Shown in pieces: positions 33,401 to 39,529 of a stretch of 39,529 nt of DNA. A program made the translations under genes and the position numbers. Position 1 is the first letter of the stretch. Every line of letters begins with the position of its first letter. The notes under the pieces are model-generated. The model was not told the origin of the DNA. It made no database searches and saw only the letters and a list, made by a program, of their open reading frames with translations. Origin of the DNA: Alphaproteobacteria bacterium (GTDB taxonomy: Bacteria > Pseudomonadota > Alphaproteobacteria > JAGPBS01); NCBI GenBank assembly GCA_018063245.1, contig JAGPBS010000018.1, forward strand, positions 1-39,529, written 5' to 3'.

Positions 33401-33963
33401 GGTACAGAAGGCGGGTAAATATCGATGATGCCGCCTCTGATCGCATATTCGCCTATTTCGCGCACTGTTTGAACGCGGTTATATCCATTTTGCTCAGCAA
33501 AGGCACTCAAGGCTTTGAGATCAAGAGTCTCCCCCTTTTTGGCATAGAGGCCTTTGGTTTTGAGGTATGAGGGAGGCAGAATTTTTTGTGCAAAAGCATG
33601 GGATGTTGTGAGAACCAAAATAGGATTTGTTTGTTTTTTGTCTGCGAGATGGATGAGCCTATTTAAGGCCTCGAGCCTCTTGCCGACAAATTCATTTTTG
33701 GGTGAGCTTCGATCATAAGGAAGACAATCCCATGCCGGAAAAGTGAGAATTTCTGTTTTCGGATTTAAAAAAGCAATCCATCTTTCAAAATGAGCCATTC
33801 TTAAATCATCCGCGCAAATATGGAGATGGATTTTGTGTGTGGATTTTTCCAGAAGATCGGCAAGATAAAAGGCATCATAGCCTTCAGGTAGGCCATAAAT
33901 TTTTTGAATTCCCTCCATCGACGAATTCAGAAGATCCGATGATTTTTGTGAATCTGCACACAT
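30466..33963 (-). CDS. mfd: transcription-repair coupling factor
   Basis: A 1165-residue protein from ATG 33963 (AAGG 7 bases upstream; a GTG two codons earlier is the alternative). Known: Mfd removes stalled RNA polymerase at lesions and recruits UvrA. Seen in order: UvrB-like N-terminal module (about 1-350; AIRGGIIDIYPPSVPNPYRLD), RNA-polymerase-interacting CarD-like domain (ELVIHQEHGLGRYDGLITL), RecG-type helicase with Walker A GDVGFGKTEIAIRAA, DEEQ box LLIIDEEQKFGVKQKERL, TATPIPRTLQLSL and QLRGRIGRSKQRGYAYL, and a C-terminal TRCF domain (VEDLTTRLSLYRRL). Length and motifs are normal. It stands alone, 39 bases from the repeat element. Confidence 0.96.
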   Translation of the reverse strand: MCADSQKSSDLLNSSMEGIQKIYGLPEGYDAFYLADLLEKSTHKIHLHICADDLRMAHFERWIAFLNPKTEILTFPAWDCLPYDRSSPKNEFVGKRLEALNRLIHLADKKQTNPILVLTTSHAFAQKILPPSYLKTKGLYAKKGETLDLKALSAFAEQNGYNRVQTVREIGEYAIRGGIIDIYPPSVPNPYRLDLFGDEIEQIKIFDPLSQRTLDEASHLQLGPTSEIFMNAETIDRFREAYRSLFGMPQPRDKIYHAVTEGRKIIGLEHWLPLFYEKMHALTDYLPSHFTTSLDPDFFQATQMRLEQIQDFYQARLDALAIETKMDSAELYRPIPKEQHYFSDKDIHALLSQCAPIQFMTNYIDTGAQRSYNFAVERTRPDINLFEAFKTYCKTKQTDGKIIAITSHSEGSRSRLKHLLSEHDFAHVIDINQIEDLPQTKTDAICLLSLPLDHGFETKTHVMLSEQDILGDRLLRAVKKKRKADHFIQEIDTLENGELVIHQEHGLGRYDGLITLTINDTQHDCLKILYADDDKLFLPVENLELLSRYGTGSENQQLDKLGSAAWQARKARVKKRLMDMADALLKIAAQRELQKAEPTPVPEGIYEEFEARFAFDETEDQIKAIDDVMNDLQTGKLMDRLICGDVGFGKTEIAIRAAFLVASSNRQVAVVVPTTLLARQHFRSFKQRFEGLPFRIEQLSRLVKPKQMAQTKEGIAKGEVDIIIGTHALLSSSLSFKNLGLLIIDEEQKFGVKQKERLKEIATDIHVLTLTATPIPRTLQLSLTGVKDLSLIATPPVDRLAVRTFVLPFDRLIIREAILREHFRGGQTYYVCPRIQDLDHVAARLMEIAPEVRFVKAHGQMPAAELEDVMNEFDQGNYDVLLATNIVESGLDIPNANTLIIHRSDLFGLAQLYQLRGRIGRSKQRGYAYLTYPNNMILTPIAKQRLHVLETLDSLGAGFTLASHDMDIRGAGNLLGEEQSGHVKEVGVELYQEMLREAVEEARHHQRPGVEMKDQHDWAPTIQLGASVLIPDIYVEDLTTRLSLYRRLSSLVEEEEIDSFAAELVDRFGPLPEEVNNLLEVISLKKYCRYAGISRLELGPKGIIISFRNNQFKRPEKLIQFIQSKLGLVKLRPDHRLVYIRSWPDRKSSLKGVFQFVKEIADLAI

Positions 33964-34120
33964 GTTCACACCTTAAAACGAGTGGATCAGAAGTTCAAGA
34001 GGAAAAATTTCCCACAGGCAATCCTTTTTTGTGGTATAAAGAAAGTAAGGGGAGAGATGTGCAACTGTAAAAGTCATATAATTTCTTGATGAAGGGTTGT
34101 AAGAGCAATCTATGAATATC

Positions 34121-34238
34121 GTCATGGTGAGGAGCGACTTGTCGCGACGCGACCATCCAGAAATCTTTCAACCGATCTCTTTCGTTGATCATTCAGGACT
34201 GGATCCTCGCGCCTTCGCTGTGCTCGGCTCAGGATGAC
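34121..34238. repeat. second type of palindromic intergenic repeat (about 118 bp)
   Basis: It opens with GTCATGGTGAGGAGCGACTT and a TCGCGACGCGA core, and closes with CTGGATCCTCGCGCC...TCAGGATGAC, so the two ends are roughly complementary (ATCCAG facing CTGGAT, GTCAT facing ATGAC). The preceding bases, AATCTATGAATATCGTCATGGT (34107-34128), nearly match 25189-25210, just before repeat copy 1. It sits 3' of the nucleotidyltransferase-like gene and 5' of mfd. The rest of 33964-34120 shows nothing callable. Confidence 0.7.
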
Positions 34239-34241
34239 GGA

Positions 34242-34664
34242 TCAGGCTTGATCATCGTTTTCCAACCAGGTCTCAATTAACGCAATATCTTCCAGATCTT
34301 TTGGTCTTGCCATTTTGCGTTTGAAATAAAGAACATGCTCAAGGGTTACAAATGAGAGTTCATCGATAAAATCAGCGCTTGCAATCATCTCAGAAACGGT
34401 TGGTTTTTCTGGATCTGAGGGAAATGACTCTTCACAGAAAAACTCAATCTCTTTATCTGGAGAGATAATTTTTTGGACACTATTCGATTCAGAAATGCCA
34501 TATGTTTCGGCTAATTGTGTCCAAAGTGTTTGACTAACGATGATGTCAATATCGCCGATTGTGCGAAGACCTCTGATCCCCATAGGGCCAGAGCCTGTGA
34601 TGGCATAGTCTCCATGGGGGAGATGATAAGATCGGATCAAGTCGAATTTTGTCTTATTGGTCAT
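34242..34664 (-). CDS. nucleotidyltransferase-fold protein of unknown function
   Basis: A 140-residue protein from ATG 34664, which overlaps the beta-lactamase stop by 11 bases; a TTG at 34673 is an alternative start. Seen: YAITGSGPMGIRGLRTIGDI followed by DIIVS, i.e. the GSG/S...DxD signature of the DNA polymerase beta-like nucleotidyltransferase fold, and a C-terminal KMARPKDLEDIALIETWL helix often found in substrate-type nucleotidyltransferases of the AbiEii/DUF1814-like group. No Shine-Dalgarno is visible, so translation is probably coupled to the beta-lactamase gene. A known aminoglycoside-modifying enzyme is not implied by sequence; activity unknown. Confidence 0.65.
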   Translation of the reverse strand: MTNKTKFDLIRSYHLPHGDYAITGSGPMGIRGLRTIGDIDIIVSQTLWTQLAETYGISESNSVQKIISPDKEIEFFCEESFPSDPEKPTVSEMIASADFIDELSFVTLEHVLYFKRKMARPKDLEDIALIETWLENDDQA

Positions 34665-35454
34665 TTGATTCAAGCGTTGTTGTGATCTGTTTGAGCTTTT
34701 CGATCATGTCTGCTTTGATACGGAAGCTTGCAGATCTCTCGTGTTTTTGATCATCGGTGCGATGGCTTGCAAAGATGATTTTATGATCACCCTTTTCGGC
34801 CCAACCAACGAACCAGCCTTGCTGAAGATCGGTTTGAGCTTTTCGATCAGGGGTAAATTGGTTACCCATGCCTGTTTTACCATGGAGCTTCCAGCCATTG
34901 GGGAATGTTTCAAGATAGGTGATATTCTTGGTTATATCGACGGCTTTTTGACTGACAGGCAATTGATAACTGAGAAGTCGTGTTAGGAAATCGATTTGAC
35001 CTTGTGGGGTGATTTGAAGGGCGTTTGAAATCCATAAAGGTTTTTCTTCAAAGCCTTTTAATTTTGTGGTTACTTTATTACCATAATTGAATTTTTGGAT
35101 ATAGGCATGGAGCTTATCTTCTCCCATTTCGCTCACGATAAATTGGGAATACCAAACAACAGAGTTTTTCATAAAACTTTGTGGTGTGTGTGGTTGCCTC
35201 CAGACCTCAAGCCAATCTTCATAGCCTTCTTTGAAAGGTACTTCTGGATGGGTCTCATCAATGAGGATGCCTTCGTTATAGCCCATGAGGCTTAAGGCGA
35301 GCTTAAAAGTTGAACAAGGAGGAAAGCTGATCTTACAATTGCCTTCTTCAAGAAGGATTTTGTCTCCCTCTTTCACGAGGTAACAGTTGTCATCGGCAAA
35401 AGCAGGGGTGCTAAAAAAGAGTGCCAAGAGGGCAGGTATAATAAGTTTTTTCAT
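34654..35454 (-). CDS. class D (OXA-like) beta-lactamase
   Basis: A 266-residue protein with signal peptide MKKLIIPALLALFFSTPAFA, so periplasmic. All class D active-site elements are present: S48-T-F-K51 (nucleophile and carbamylated lysine), S98-V-V (NSVVWYSQ), Y124-G-N126, and K193-T-G (HGKTGMGNQF), with a WFVGW strand following. The length is usual for OXA enzymes. It may hydrolyse penicillins; the spectrum cannot be told. It lies 12 bases after rlmJ in a metG-rlmJ-bla-nucleotidyltransferase run, with no transposon signs, so it appears chromosomal and not recently acquired. Confidence 0.92.
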   Translation of the reverse strand: MKKLIIPALLALFFSTPAFADDNCYLVKEGDKILLEEGNCKISFPPCSTFKLALSLMGYNEGILIDETHPEVPFKEGYEDWLEVWRQPHTPQSFMKNSVVWYSQFIVSEMGEDKLHAYIQKFNYGNKVTTKLKGFEEKPLWISNALQITPQGQIDFLTRLLSYQLPVSQKAVDITKNITYLETFPNGWKLHGKTGMGNQFTPDRKAQTDLQQGWFVGWAEKGDHKIIFASHRTDDQKHERSASFRIKADMIEKLKQITTTLESNDQ

Positions 35455-35465
35455 AATGCTCGTCC

Positions 35466-36239
35466 TTAAAAAAATGTTTTTAATTGGGCAAGGGATTCTT
35501 CAGTGCCAAAAGGCAGGTTAATGCAAATAAGACCAGAACCTTGCATTTGGTTTTCATCAGACTTTGAGAAAAGGATCTCTTGATGCCAATATTTCGGCAG
35601 ATTAGCACTCTCTAAGAGTCTTGTCAATTCGTGATGATGAGCAGCTTTTAAAATGGGATACCAGAGTAGAATGGTGGCCTCCGCCCATTTGCGATGAAGT
35701 TTTAAGATGAACTCAGCAGCCTCCTGATATTCCGTTTTGACTTCATAACTTGGGTCAATAAGAACAAAACCACGCCGGGGCGTTGGCGGTGAGAGAGCCA
35801 AAACCCCTTCATAGCCATTTCTTTTGTGGATGTGAATATTGGGAGCATCCATGTTTTCTTTGAGCGCTGCATATTCTTGAGGATGCAATTCCATCAAGAT
35901 GAGCTGATCGAAGTCTCTGAGTGAGAGCTCTGCAATCAAAGGGGAGCCAGGATAAAAATCAGGGCCAAGATCATATTTCGTTTTGGCGAGAATCTTGGCA
36001 TAGGGATGATCTTTAGGTATTGCCATCTCATTGGTGAGCGCAATAATGCCTTTTTCAGCCTCGCCTGTTTTGAGTGCCTCAGGTGCGCTTAAATCATAGA
36101 AGCCACGAGCTGCATGGGTTTCCATATAGGTAAGAGCTTTGTCTTTTTCAGTCAGCTTATGGAGCATGATTGAAAGTGCCGCATGCTTATGAACATCAGC
36201 GAGGCATCCTGCATGGTATGAGTGCTGATAAGAGAGCAT
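35466..36239 (-). CDS. rlmJ: 23S rRNA (adenine2030-N6)-methyltransferase
   Basis: A 257-residue SAM-dependent enzyme modifying A2030 of 23S rRNA. Seen: the family opener MLSYQHSYHAGCLADVHKHA, YMETHAARGFYDLSAPEALK, YPGSPLIAELSLRDFDQLIL (with PGSP), and the N6-adenine motif IV as DPSYE (RGFVLIDPSYEVK). The ATG at 36239 follows the metG stop with no spacing (TAAATG), giving coupled translation. Full length. Confidence 0.92.
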   Translation of the reverse strand: MLSYQHSYHAGCLADVHKHAALSIMLHKLTEKDKALTYMETHAARGFYDLSAPEALKTGEAEKGIIALTNEMAIPKDHPYAKILAKTKYDLGPDFYPGSPLIAELSLRDFDQLILMELHPQEYAALKENMDAPNIHIHKRNGYEGVLALSPPTPRRGFVLIDPSYEVKTEYQEAAEFILKLHRKWAEATILLWYPILKAAHHHELTRLLESANLPKYWHQEILFSKSDENQMQGSGLICINLPFGTEESLAQLKTFF

Positions 36240-37934
36240 TTATTGACCTGAGAATTCAGCGGTGAGGCGCTCTACGGCTTCATCTTCGACTTTTTCAAAA
36301 AGCTTTTGTGTTGGCTTCATCACATGGCCTTTCTTGAAATAGCTAAAGTTGAGGCCTTCTTGCAAAGGCGTATGAGCGAGGTTTTCTGCAGTTGGATCGT
36401 TCAAGATGCCCAAAATCTTTTTGGCAGAATCAGGAATAATCGAGTGGCTTGTGATTGCAAAAAGACGCATCAGATGCACGCAATGAATCAGAATGTGCGA
36501 TGCTTTTTCTGGGTCCGTTTTCATATGCGACCAAGGCTGAGCCTCGGTAATATACTCATTGCCAAGAACCCACAGCGCTCTTAAAGATTGAAGTGCATGG
36601 CGGAATTTCATATGAGATAGGTGTGATTCAATCTCTTGAGTCAGGTGAAGTGCTTTTTGATAGAGATCTTGATCAATGTCAGCAGGGGTGAATTGATGCG
36701 GAATGGTTGCCTCAAAATATTTCTCAAACAGAGACAGCGCCCTGTTACAGAAATTGCCAAGAATATCAGCCAAATCTTTGTTCACGATGGCTGCAAAATG
36801 AGCAAAGGTGAAATCGGAATCTGATGTTTCAGGGCAGTTGGTCATCAAATAATAGCGCCAATAATCAGCAGGATAAAGTTCGATCGCTCTGTCTGTGAAA
36901 AGGCCGCGCTTTTGGCTGGTTGAGAATTTTCCTTTTTCATAATTGAGCCAATGGAATCCTTTGATGTAATCAACTTGATGAAAGCCCATGTCGGCACCAA
37001 AGAGAACACCCGGCCAGAAAATTGCATGGAAGGCAATATTGTCTTTTGCCATAAATTGTGTGTATTGGACATTGTCAGAATTCATCCACCACTCTTTCCA
37101 AAGATCAGGCTTGCCGATTGATTCTGCCCAATCCATTGTGATGCTTATATAGCCGTTTGGGGCATCGAACCAAACATAAAAAACTTTGTCTTCGAAGCCT
37201 GCTTCAGCTACAGGGATTCCCCATTTTAAATCGCGCGTAATGCATCTGGCTTGAAGCCCTTCGCCAAGCCATTTCTTTGCTGTGCCTTTCACAAGATCAG
37301 GCCAGTCTTTCTTTTCAGCGATCCAATTTTCCATTTTGGTTTGAAGTTTGGTGAGGTCCAAAAAGAAGTGCCTTGTTTCTTGCAGTTCAATATCTTTGCT
37401 GCCGCTGATTGACGAGTAGGGATTCAGCAAATCTTCTGGTTCAAGAAGTGTTCCGCAGCCATCACACTGATCACCACGTGCTTTTGCAAAGCCGCAGTGA
37501 GGACAAGTGCCTTCGACATAACGATCCGGTAAGAAACGTCCATCAGCGTGCGAGTAATATTGGTGAATCGCCTTTTCAAAAATAAAGCCATTTTGCTTCA
37601 GGTGCTGGAAGATCTCTGTTGTAATCTTGTGGTTTGCAGGCGATGAACTTCTGCCGAAATGGTCAAATTCAATATCGAATTTTTCGTAGATCGATTTTTG
37701 CAATTCAAACATATCATGACAATAGTCAGCAATTGGCCTTCCAGCTTCCGCAGCTGCGATTTCAGCTGGCGTTCCATGCTCGTCCGTTCCGCAAATAAAG
37801 AGAACATCTTTTTGTTCTTGACGTAAGAATTTTGCATAGACATCAGCGGGCAGAATAGAGCCAACGAGGTTGCCTAAATGTTTCACCCCATTAATGTAGG
37901 GAAGAGCGCTGGTAATGAGATATTTTTTTTCCAT
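36240..37934 (-). CDS. metG: methionyl-tRNA synthetase
   Basis: A 564-residue class I synthetase charging tRNA-Met. ATG 37934 is chosen because AAGGA lies 7 bases upstream and MEKKYLITSALPYINGVKHL is the conserved opening; a longer frame to 37967 has no such site. Seen: HIGH-type HLGN (19-22); zinc knuckle C144-x2-C147 and C157-x2-C160 (CPHCGFAKARGDQCDGCG); WFDAPNGYISITMDW; and KMSKS-type KFSTS (336-340). The C-terminal helical anticodon-binding domain follows. No C-terminal tRNA-binding OB fold, which is normal for this length. First gene of the metG-rlmJ-bla run. Confidence 0.95.
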   Translation of the reverse strand: MEKKYLITSALPYINGVKHLGNLVGSILPADVYAKFLRQEQKDVLFICGTDEHGTPAEIAAAEAGRPIADYCHDMFELQKSIYEKFDIEFDHFGRSSSPANHKITTEIFQHLKQNGFIFEKAIHQYYSHADGRFLPDRYVEGTCPHCGFAKARGDQCDGCGTLLEPEDLLNPYSSISGSKDIELQETRHFFLDLTKLQTKMENWIAEKKDWPDLVKGTAKKWLGEGLQARCITRDLKWGIPVAEAGFEDKVFYVWFDAPNGYISITMDWAESIGKPDLWKEWWMNSDNVQYTQFMAKDNIAFHAIFWPGVLFGADMGFHQVDYIKGFHWLNYEKGKFSTSQKRGLFTDRAIELYPADYWRYYLMTNCPETSDSDFTFAHFAAIVNKDLADILGNFCNRALSLFEKYFEATIPHQFTPADIDQDLYQKALHLTQEIESHLSHMKFRHALQSLRALWVLGNEYITEAQPWSHMKTDPEKASHILIHCVHLMRLFAITSHSIIPDSAKKILGILNDPTAENLAHTPLQEGLNFSYFKKGHVMKPTQKLFEKVEDEAVERLTAEFSGQ

Positions 37935-38079
37935 GAGAAAGTCCTTGTCACTTATGTTAAAATTCAATGAGTTTATTTATACAATAAGTGAAGAGGTAAC
38001 GCTATTGTTTTTCTGAAGTGGTTTGAAACAGTGTGTATGTAAATGATCTTAGTTAGAAAAAGGTGATAAATGATGAATT

Positions 38080-38157
38080 GGATATAATTGGGTATAAATG
38101 GATATTTTTCTTGATATTGGATACGAATCGGATATAATTGGGTATAAATGGATATTT
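38080..38157. repeat. two 28-bp direct repeats upstream of the Fic gene
   Basis: A 28-base unit built of GGATATAATTGG-GTATAAAT-GGATATTT occurs at 38080-38107 and 38130-38157, start-to-start 50 bases, with no mismatch. Between them is a partial copy (ATTGGATACGAATC). The second ends 11 bases before the ATG of the Fic gene, so it must lie in its promoter or leader. It is probably an operator array, with five turns of helix between copies. Confidence 0.85.
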
Positions 38158-38168
38158 ATAGGTAGTCA

Positions 38169-39218
38169 ATGTTCCAGGTTAAAAACATCACAATTACAAC
38201 AGAAATCCTTAAGTTTATAAGTGAGATAGACGTATTTAAAGGTAAATGGCAGGCAACGCAGGATTTGGCACCAGATCGCTTAAGTAGCTTGAAACGTATT
38301 GCAACCATCGAAAGTGTTGGATCTTCAACTCGTATTGAAGGAGCAAAGCTTACTGATGAGCAGGTAGAGCGCCTGCTTTCTAAACTTGAACAGAAATCGT
38401 TCACAACCCGTGATGAGCAGGAGGTGGCAGGTTATGCAGATGCCATGGATATAGTTTATGGAAGTTATGCTCAGGTCTTATTAACTGAAAACCATATTAA
38501 ACAATTACACGGAATCTTACTGAAATATAGTATTAAAGATGAAGAACATCGAGGTACATATAAGAAGATCACTAACCATGTGGAAGCATTTGATGTTGAT
38601 GGGAAAAGCCTCGGTGTTGTTTTCCAGACGGCCACTCCCTTTGAAACGCCTTCGATGATGCGAGAACTCGTGGAATGGTATAATGCTCAGATCAATGAAG
38701 AAGCTCAGCATCCGCTGTTGTTGATTGGTGTTTTTGTCGTTGTATTTCTGGCCATTCATCCCTTTAAAGATGGGAATGGCAGGCTGTCACGCATTTTGAC
38801 CACTTTATTATTACTGCGTGCTGGATATTCTTATGTACCTTATAGTTCTATGGAAACAGTTATTGAAGCGAATAAAGAAAATTATTATTTGGCGCTGCGT
38901 AGAACTCAGCAGACGATACGTGCTGAAAATCAGAATTGGGAGGCGTGGTTATCTTTCTTTTTAAAAACAATGGTCAGACAAAAAGATAACCTTGCTCAAA
39001 AAGTGAGAGAGGAGCGTTCTTTACGCGACATGCTGCCAGCCCTGTCACGTAGCATTTTAGAACTAGCTCTTTCTCGTGGTGAGATTACCGTGCGTGAAAT
39101 GGAAAATGTTACACAGGCCAATCGTAACACAATAAAACTGCATTTAAAAAAGTTAGTTGAGCAAGAATATTTGGCAGCAGTTGGTAAAGGGCGTGGTTCA
39201 TTTTACAGGATTAAATAA
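38169..39218 (+). CDS. Fic family protein (class II, AMPylation fold) with C-terminal HTH
   Basis: A 349-residue protein from ATG 38169 (weak AGG 6 bases upstream). Seen: inhibitory helix motif S53-TRI-E57-G58 ([ST]xxxE[GN]) N-terminal to the Fic core, making it class II and self-inhibited; the active-site loop H197-PFKDGNGRLSR (HPFx[D/E]GNGRxxR) complete; and the C-terminal winged-helix segment GEITVREMENVTQANRNTIK with HLKKLVEQEYLAAVG. Known: most Fic enzymes transfer AMP from ATP to a hydroxyl of a target protein; class II members with HTH domains are common in bacteria, targets mostly unknown. No antitoxin gene is adjacent. Two direct repeats directly upstream suggest self-regulation through the HTH. 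Confidence 0.92.
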   Translation: MFQVKNITITTEILKFISEIDVFKGKWQATQDLAPDRLSSLKRIATIESVGSSTRIEGAKLTDEQVERLLSKLEQKSFTTRDEQEVAGYADAMDIVYGSYAQVLLTENHIKQLHGILLKYSIKDEEHRGTYKKITNHVEAFDVDGKSLGVVFQTATPFETPSMMRELVEWYNAQINEEAQHPLLLIGVFVVVFLAIHPFKDGNGRLSRILTTLLLLRAGYSYVPYSSMETVIEANKENYYLALRRTQQTIRAENQNWEAWLSFFLKTMVRQKDNLAQKVREERSLRDMLPALSRSILELALSRGEITVREMENVTQANRNTIKLHLKKLVEQEYLAAVGKGRGSFYRIK

Positions 39219-39225
39219 TCACCAT

Positions 39226-39272
39226 TCTGCAGATAATAGCATTTTCTCCATTATCTGCAGAGACAGGGTTTT
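39226..39272 (+). terminator. probable terminator of the Fic gene
   Basis: A perfect 12-bp inverted repeat TCTGCAGATAAT (39226-39237) with ATTATCTGCAGA (39250-39261) lies 7 bases after the stop, followed a few bases later by GTTTTTG. The stem is strong but the T-run is short and 6 bases away. Confidence 0.6.
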
Positions 39273-39325
39273 TGTGTTGGGTTGCCTTATGAAAAATTTT
39301 GAATGACTAACTGTGCCCATTACCT

Positions 39326-39409
39326 GTCATTCCCGCGAAGGCGGGAATCCATTAAAAACAATAACTTAATTTAGGTTTTGTTGAGAGGTTTCCTGGATCC
39401 CCGCCTTCG
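39326..39409. repeat. REP-like palindromic repeat truncated by an insertion sequence
   Basis: The left arm, GTCATTCCCGCGAAGGCGGG and onward to TCCA (39326-39351), contains a small hairpin TTCCCGC-GAAG-GCGGGAA. The right arm, TGGATCCCCGCCTTCG (39394-39409), is its complement but stops abruptly; the missing end should read roughly GCGGGAATGAC. The break coincides with the start of the insertion sequence at 39410. Confidence 0.75.
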
Positions 39410-39529
39410 TGTACAGACCGGAGACATAGGTAACGAATGTGCGGGGACATAGGTAACGAAAATTGATAAACTTTACGGCAAAAATGGGAGATCTAAAATG
39501 CCGTGGTTAGCAAAAGGAGTTATCGAAGT
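39410..39529 (+). mobile_element. left end of an insertion sequence, possibly IS481 family (partial)
   Basis: The end TGTACAGACC is followed by two near-identical 18-base direct repeats, GGAGACATAGGTAACGAA (39420-39437) and GGGGACATAGGTAACGAA (39443-39460), 23 bases apart, as expected of subterminal transposase-binding sites. A reading frame opens inside, and the preceding repeat is interrupted at this point. The rest lies outside the window. IS481 is suggested by the TGT end and the transposase start; not certain. Confidence 0.65.
39498..39529 (+). CDS. putative transposase, first 10 codons (partial)
   Basis: ATG 39498 with GGGAG 7 bases upstream opens a frame MPWLAKGVIEV that runs off the right edge. 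The MPW opening recalls IS481-type transposases. Too short to identify by itself; the call relies on the repeats and the interrupted element upstream. Confidence 0.5.
   Translation, partial: MPWLAKGVIE

Noticed and set aside
34242-34664. Aminoglycoside nucleotidyltransferase
   Set aside because: Only the generic nucleotidyltransferase fold signature is visible; nothing specific to ANT enzymes beyond the neighbouring beta-lactamase.
38080-38157. CRISPR-like array
   Set aside because: Only two copies, with a 22-base gap that itself partly resembles the repeat, and no cas genes. An operator-type repeat is more likely.

Overview
The window looks like a chromosomal segment of an alphaproteobacterium with a host-associated lifestyle. 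The evidence is the propionyl-CoA carboxylase operon, CarD, a YraN/RsmI/LpoA-type cluster, an NDUFS6-like zinc protein, an NDUFA9-like reductase and a xerD/aroK/CorC neighbourhood. These sit next to eukaryote-like modules: three leucine-rich-repeat proteins, an F-box-like segment and a Fic enzyme. A Holosporales/Paracaedibacter-type endosymbiont of protists would fit, but that placement is inference from gene content and AT-leaning composition and was not tested by any search.

Layout: 1-410 is the 3' end of rpsA with its terminator. 538-1691 is a ribonuclease-inhibitor-type LRR gene overlapping a DUF1330 gene. 1697-6124 (minus) is a carboxylase operon in the order pccB, SCP2-like protein, pccA, then a small protein joining an F-box-like N-terminus to a biotinyl-like C-terminus. 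6199-7662 is a DUF234-type ATPase gene behind two palindromic 54-bp units. 7799-13159 (minus) is a housekeeping run: rsmI, yraN, dolP-like, SirB1-like, gshB, comM. 13413-15987 (plus) holds two tiny lipoproteins, an LpoA-like lipoprotein and a very methionine-rich membrane protein. recX follows on the minus strand. 16627-19016 (plus) is an ABC-2 permease, hslO and a lipoprotein. 19013-23799 (minus) is a pair of large paralogous LRR proteins. Then come an NDUFS6-like zinc protein, an ABC ATPase that may partner the distant permease, and carD. 26210-29026 (minus) is an NDUFA9-like reductase, a CorC-like protein and a diverged shikimate kinase. 29139-30062 is xerD, followed by tRNA-Arg(CCT) and mfd. 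34242-37934 (minus) is metG, rlmJ, a class D beta-lactamase and a small nucleotidyltransferase-like gene. 38169-39218 is a Fic enzyme, and the right edge enters an insertion sequence that interrupts a palindromic repeat.

The most unusual items are: (1) the F-box-like/biotinyl-like protein next to pccA, with an intact AMKM lysine motif; (2) a 23-residue tryptophan-anchored repeat inserted between LRR blocks of the 914-residue protein; (3) a shikimate kinase homologue lacking two shikimate-contact residues, in a locus without aroB; (4) a membrane protein that is about one fifth methionine; (5) elaborate repeat structures in front of the DUF234 ATPase and the Fic gene; and (6) a dispersed family of about 120-bp GTCAY...RTGAC palindromic elements.
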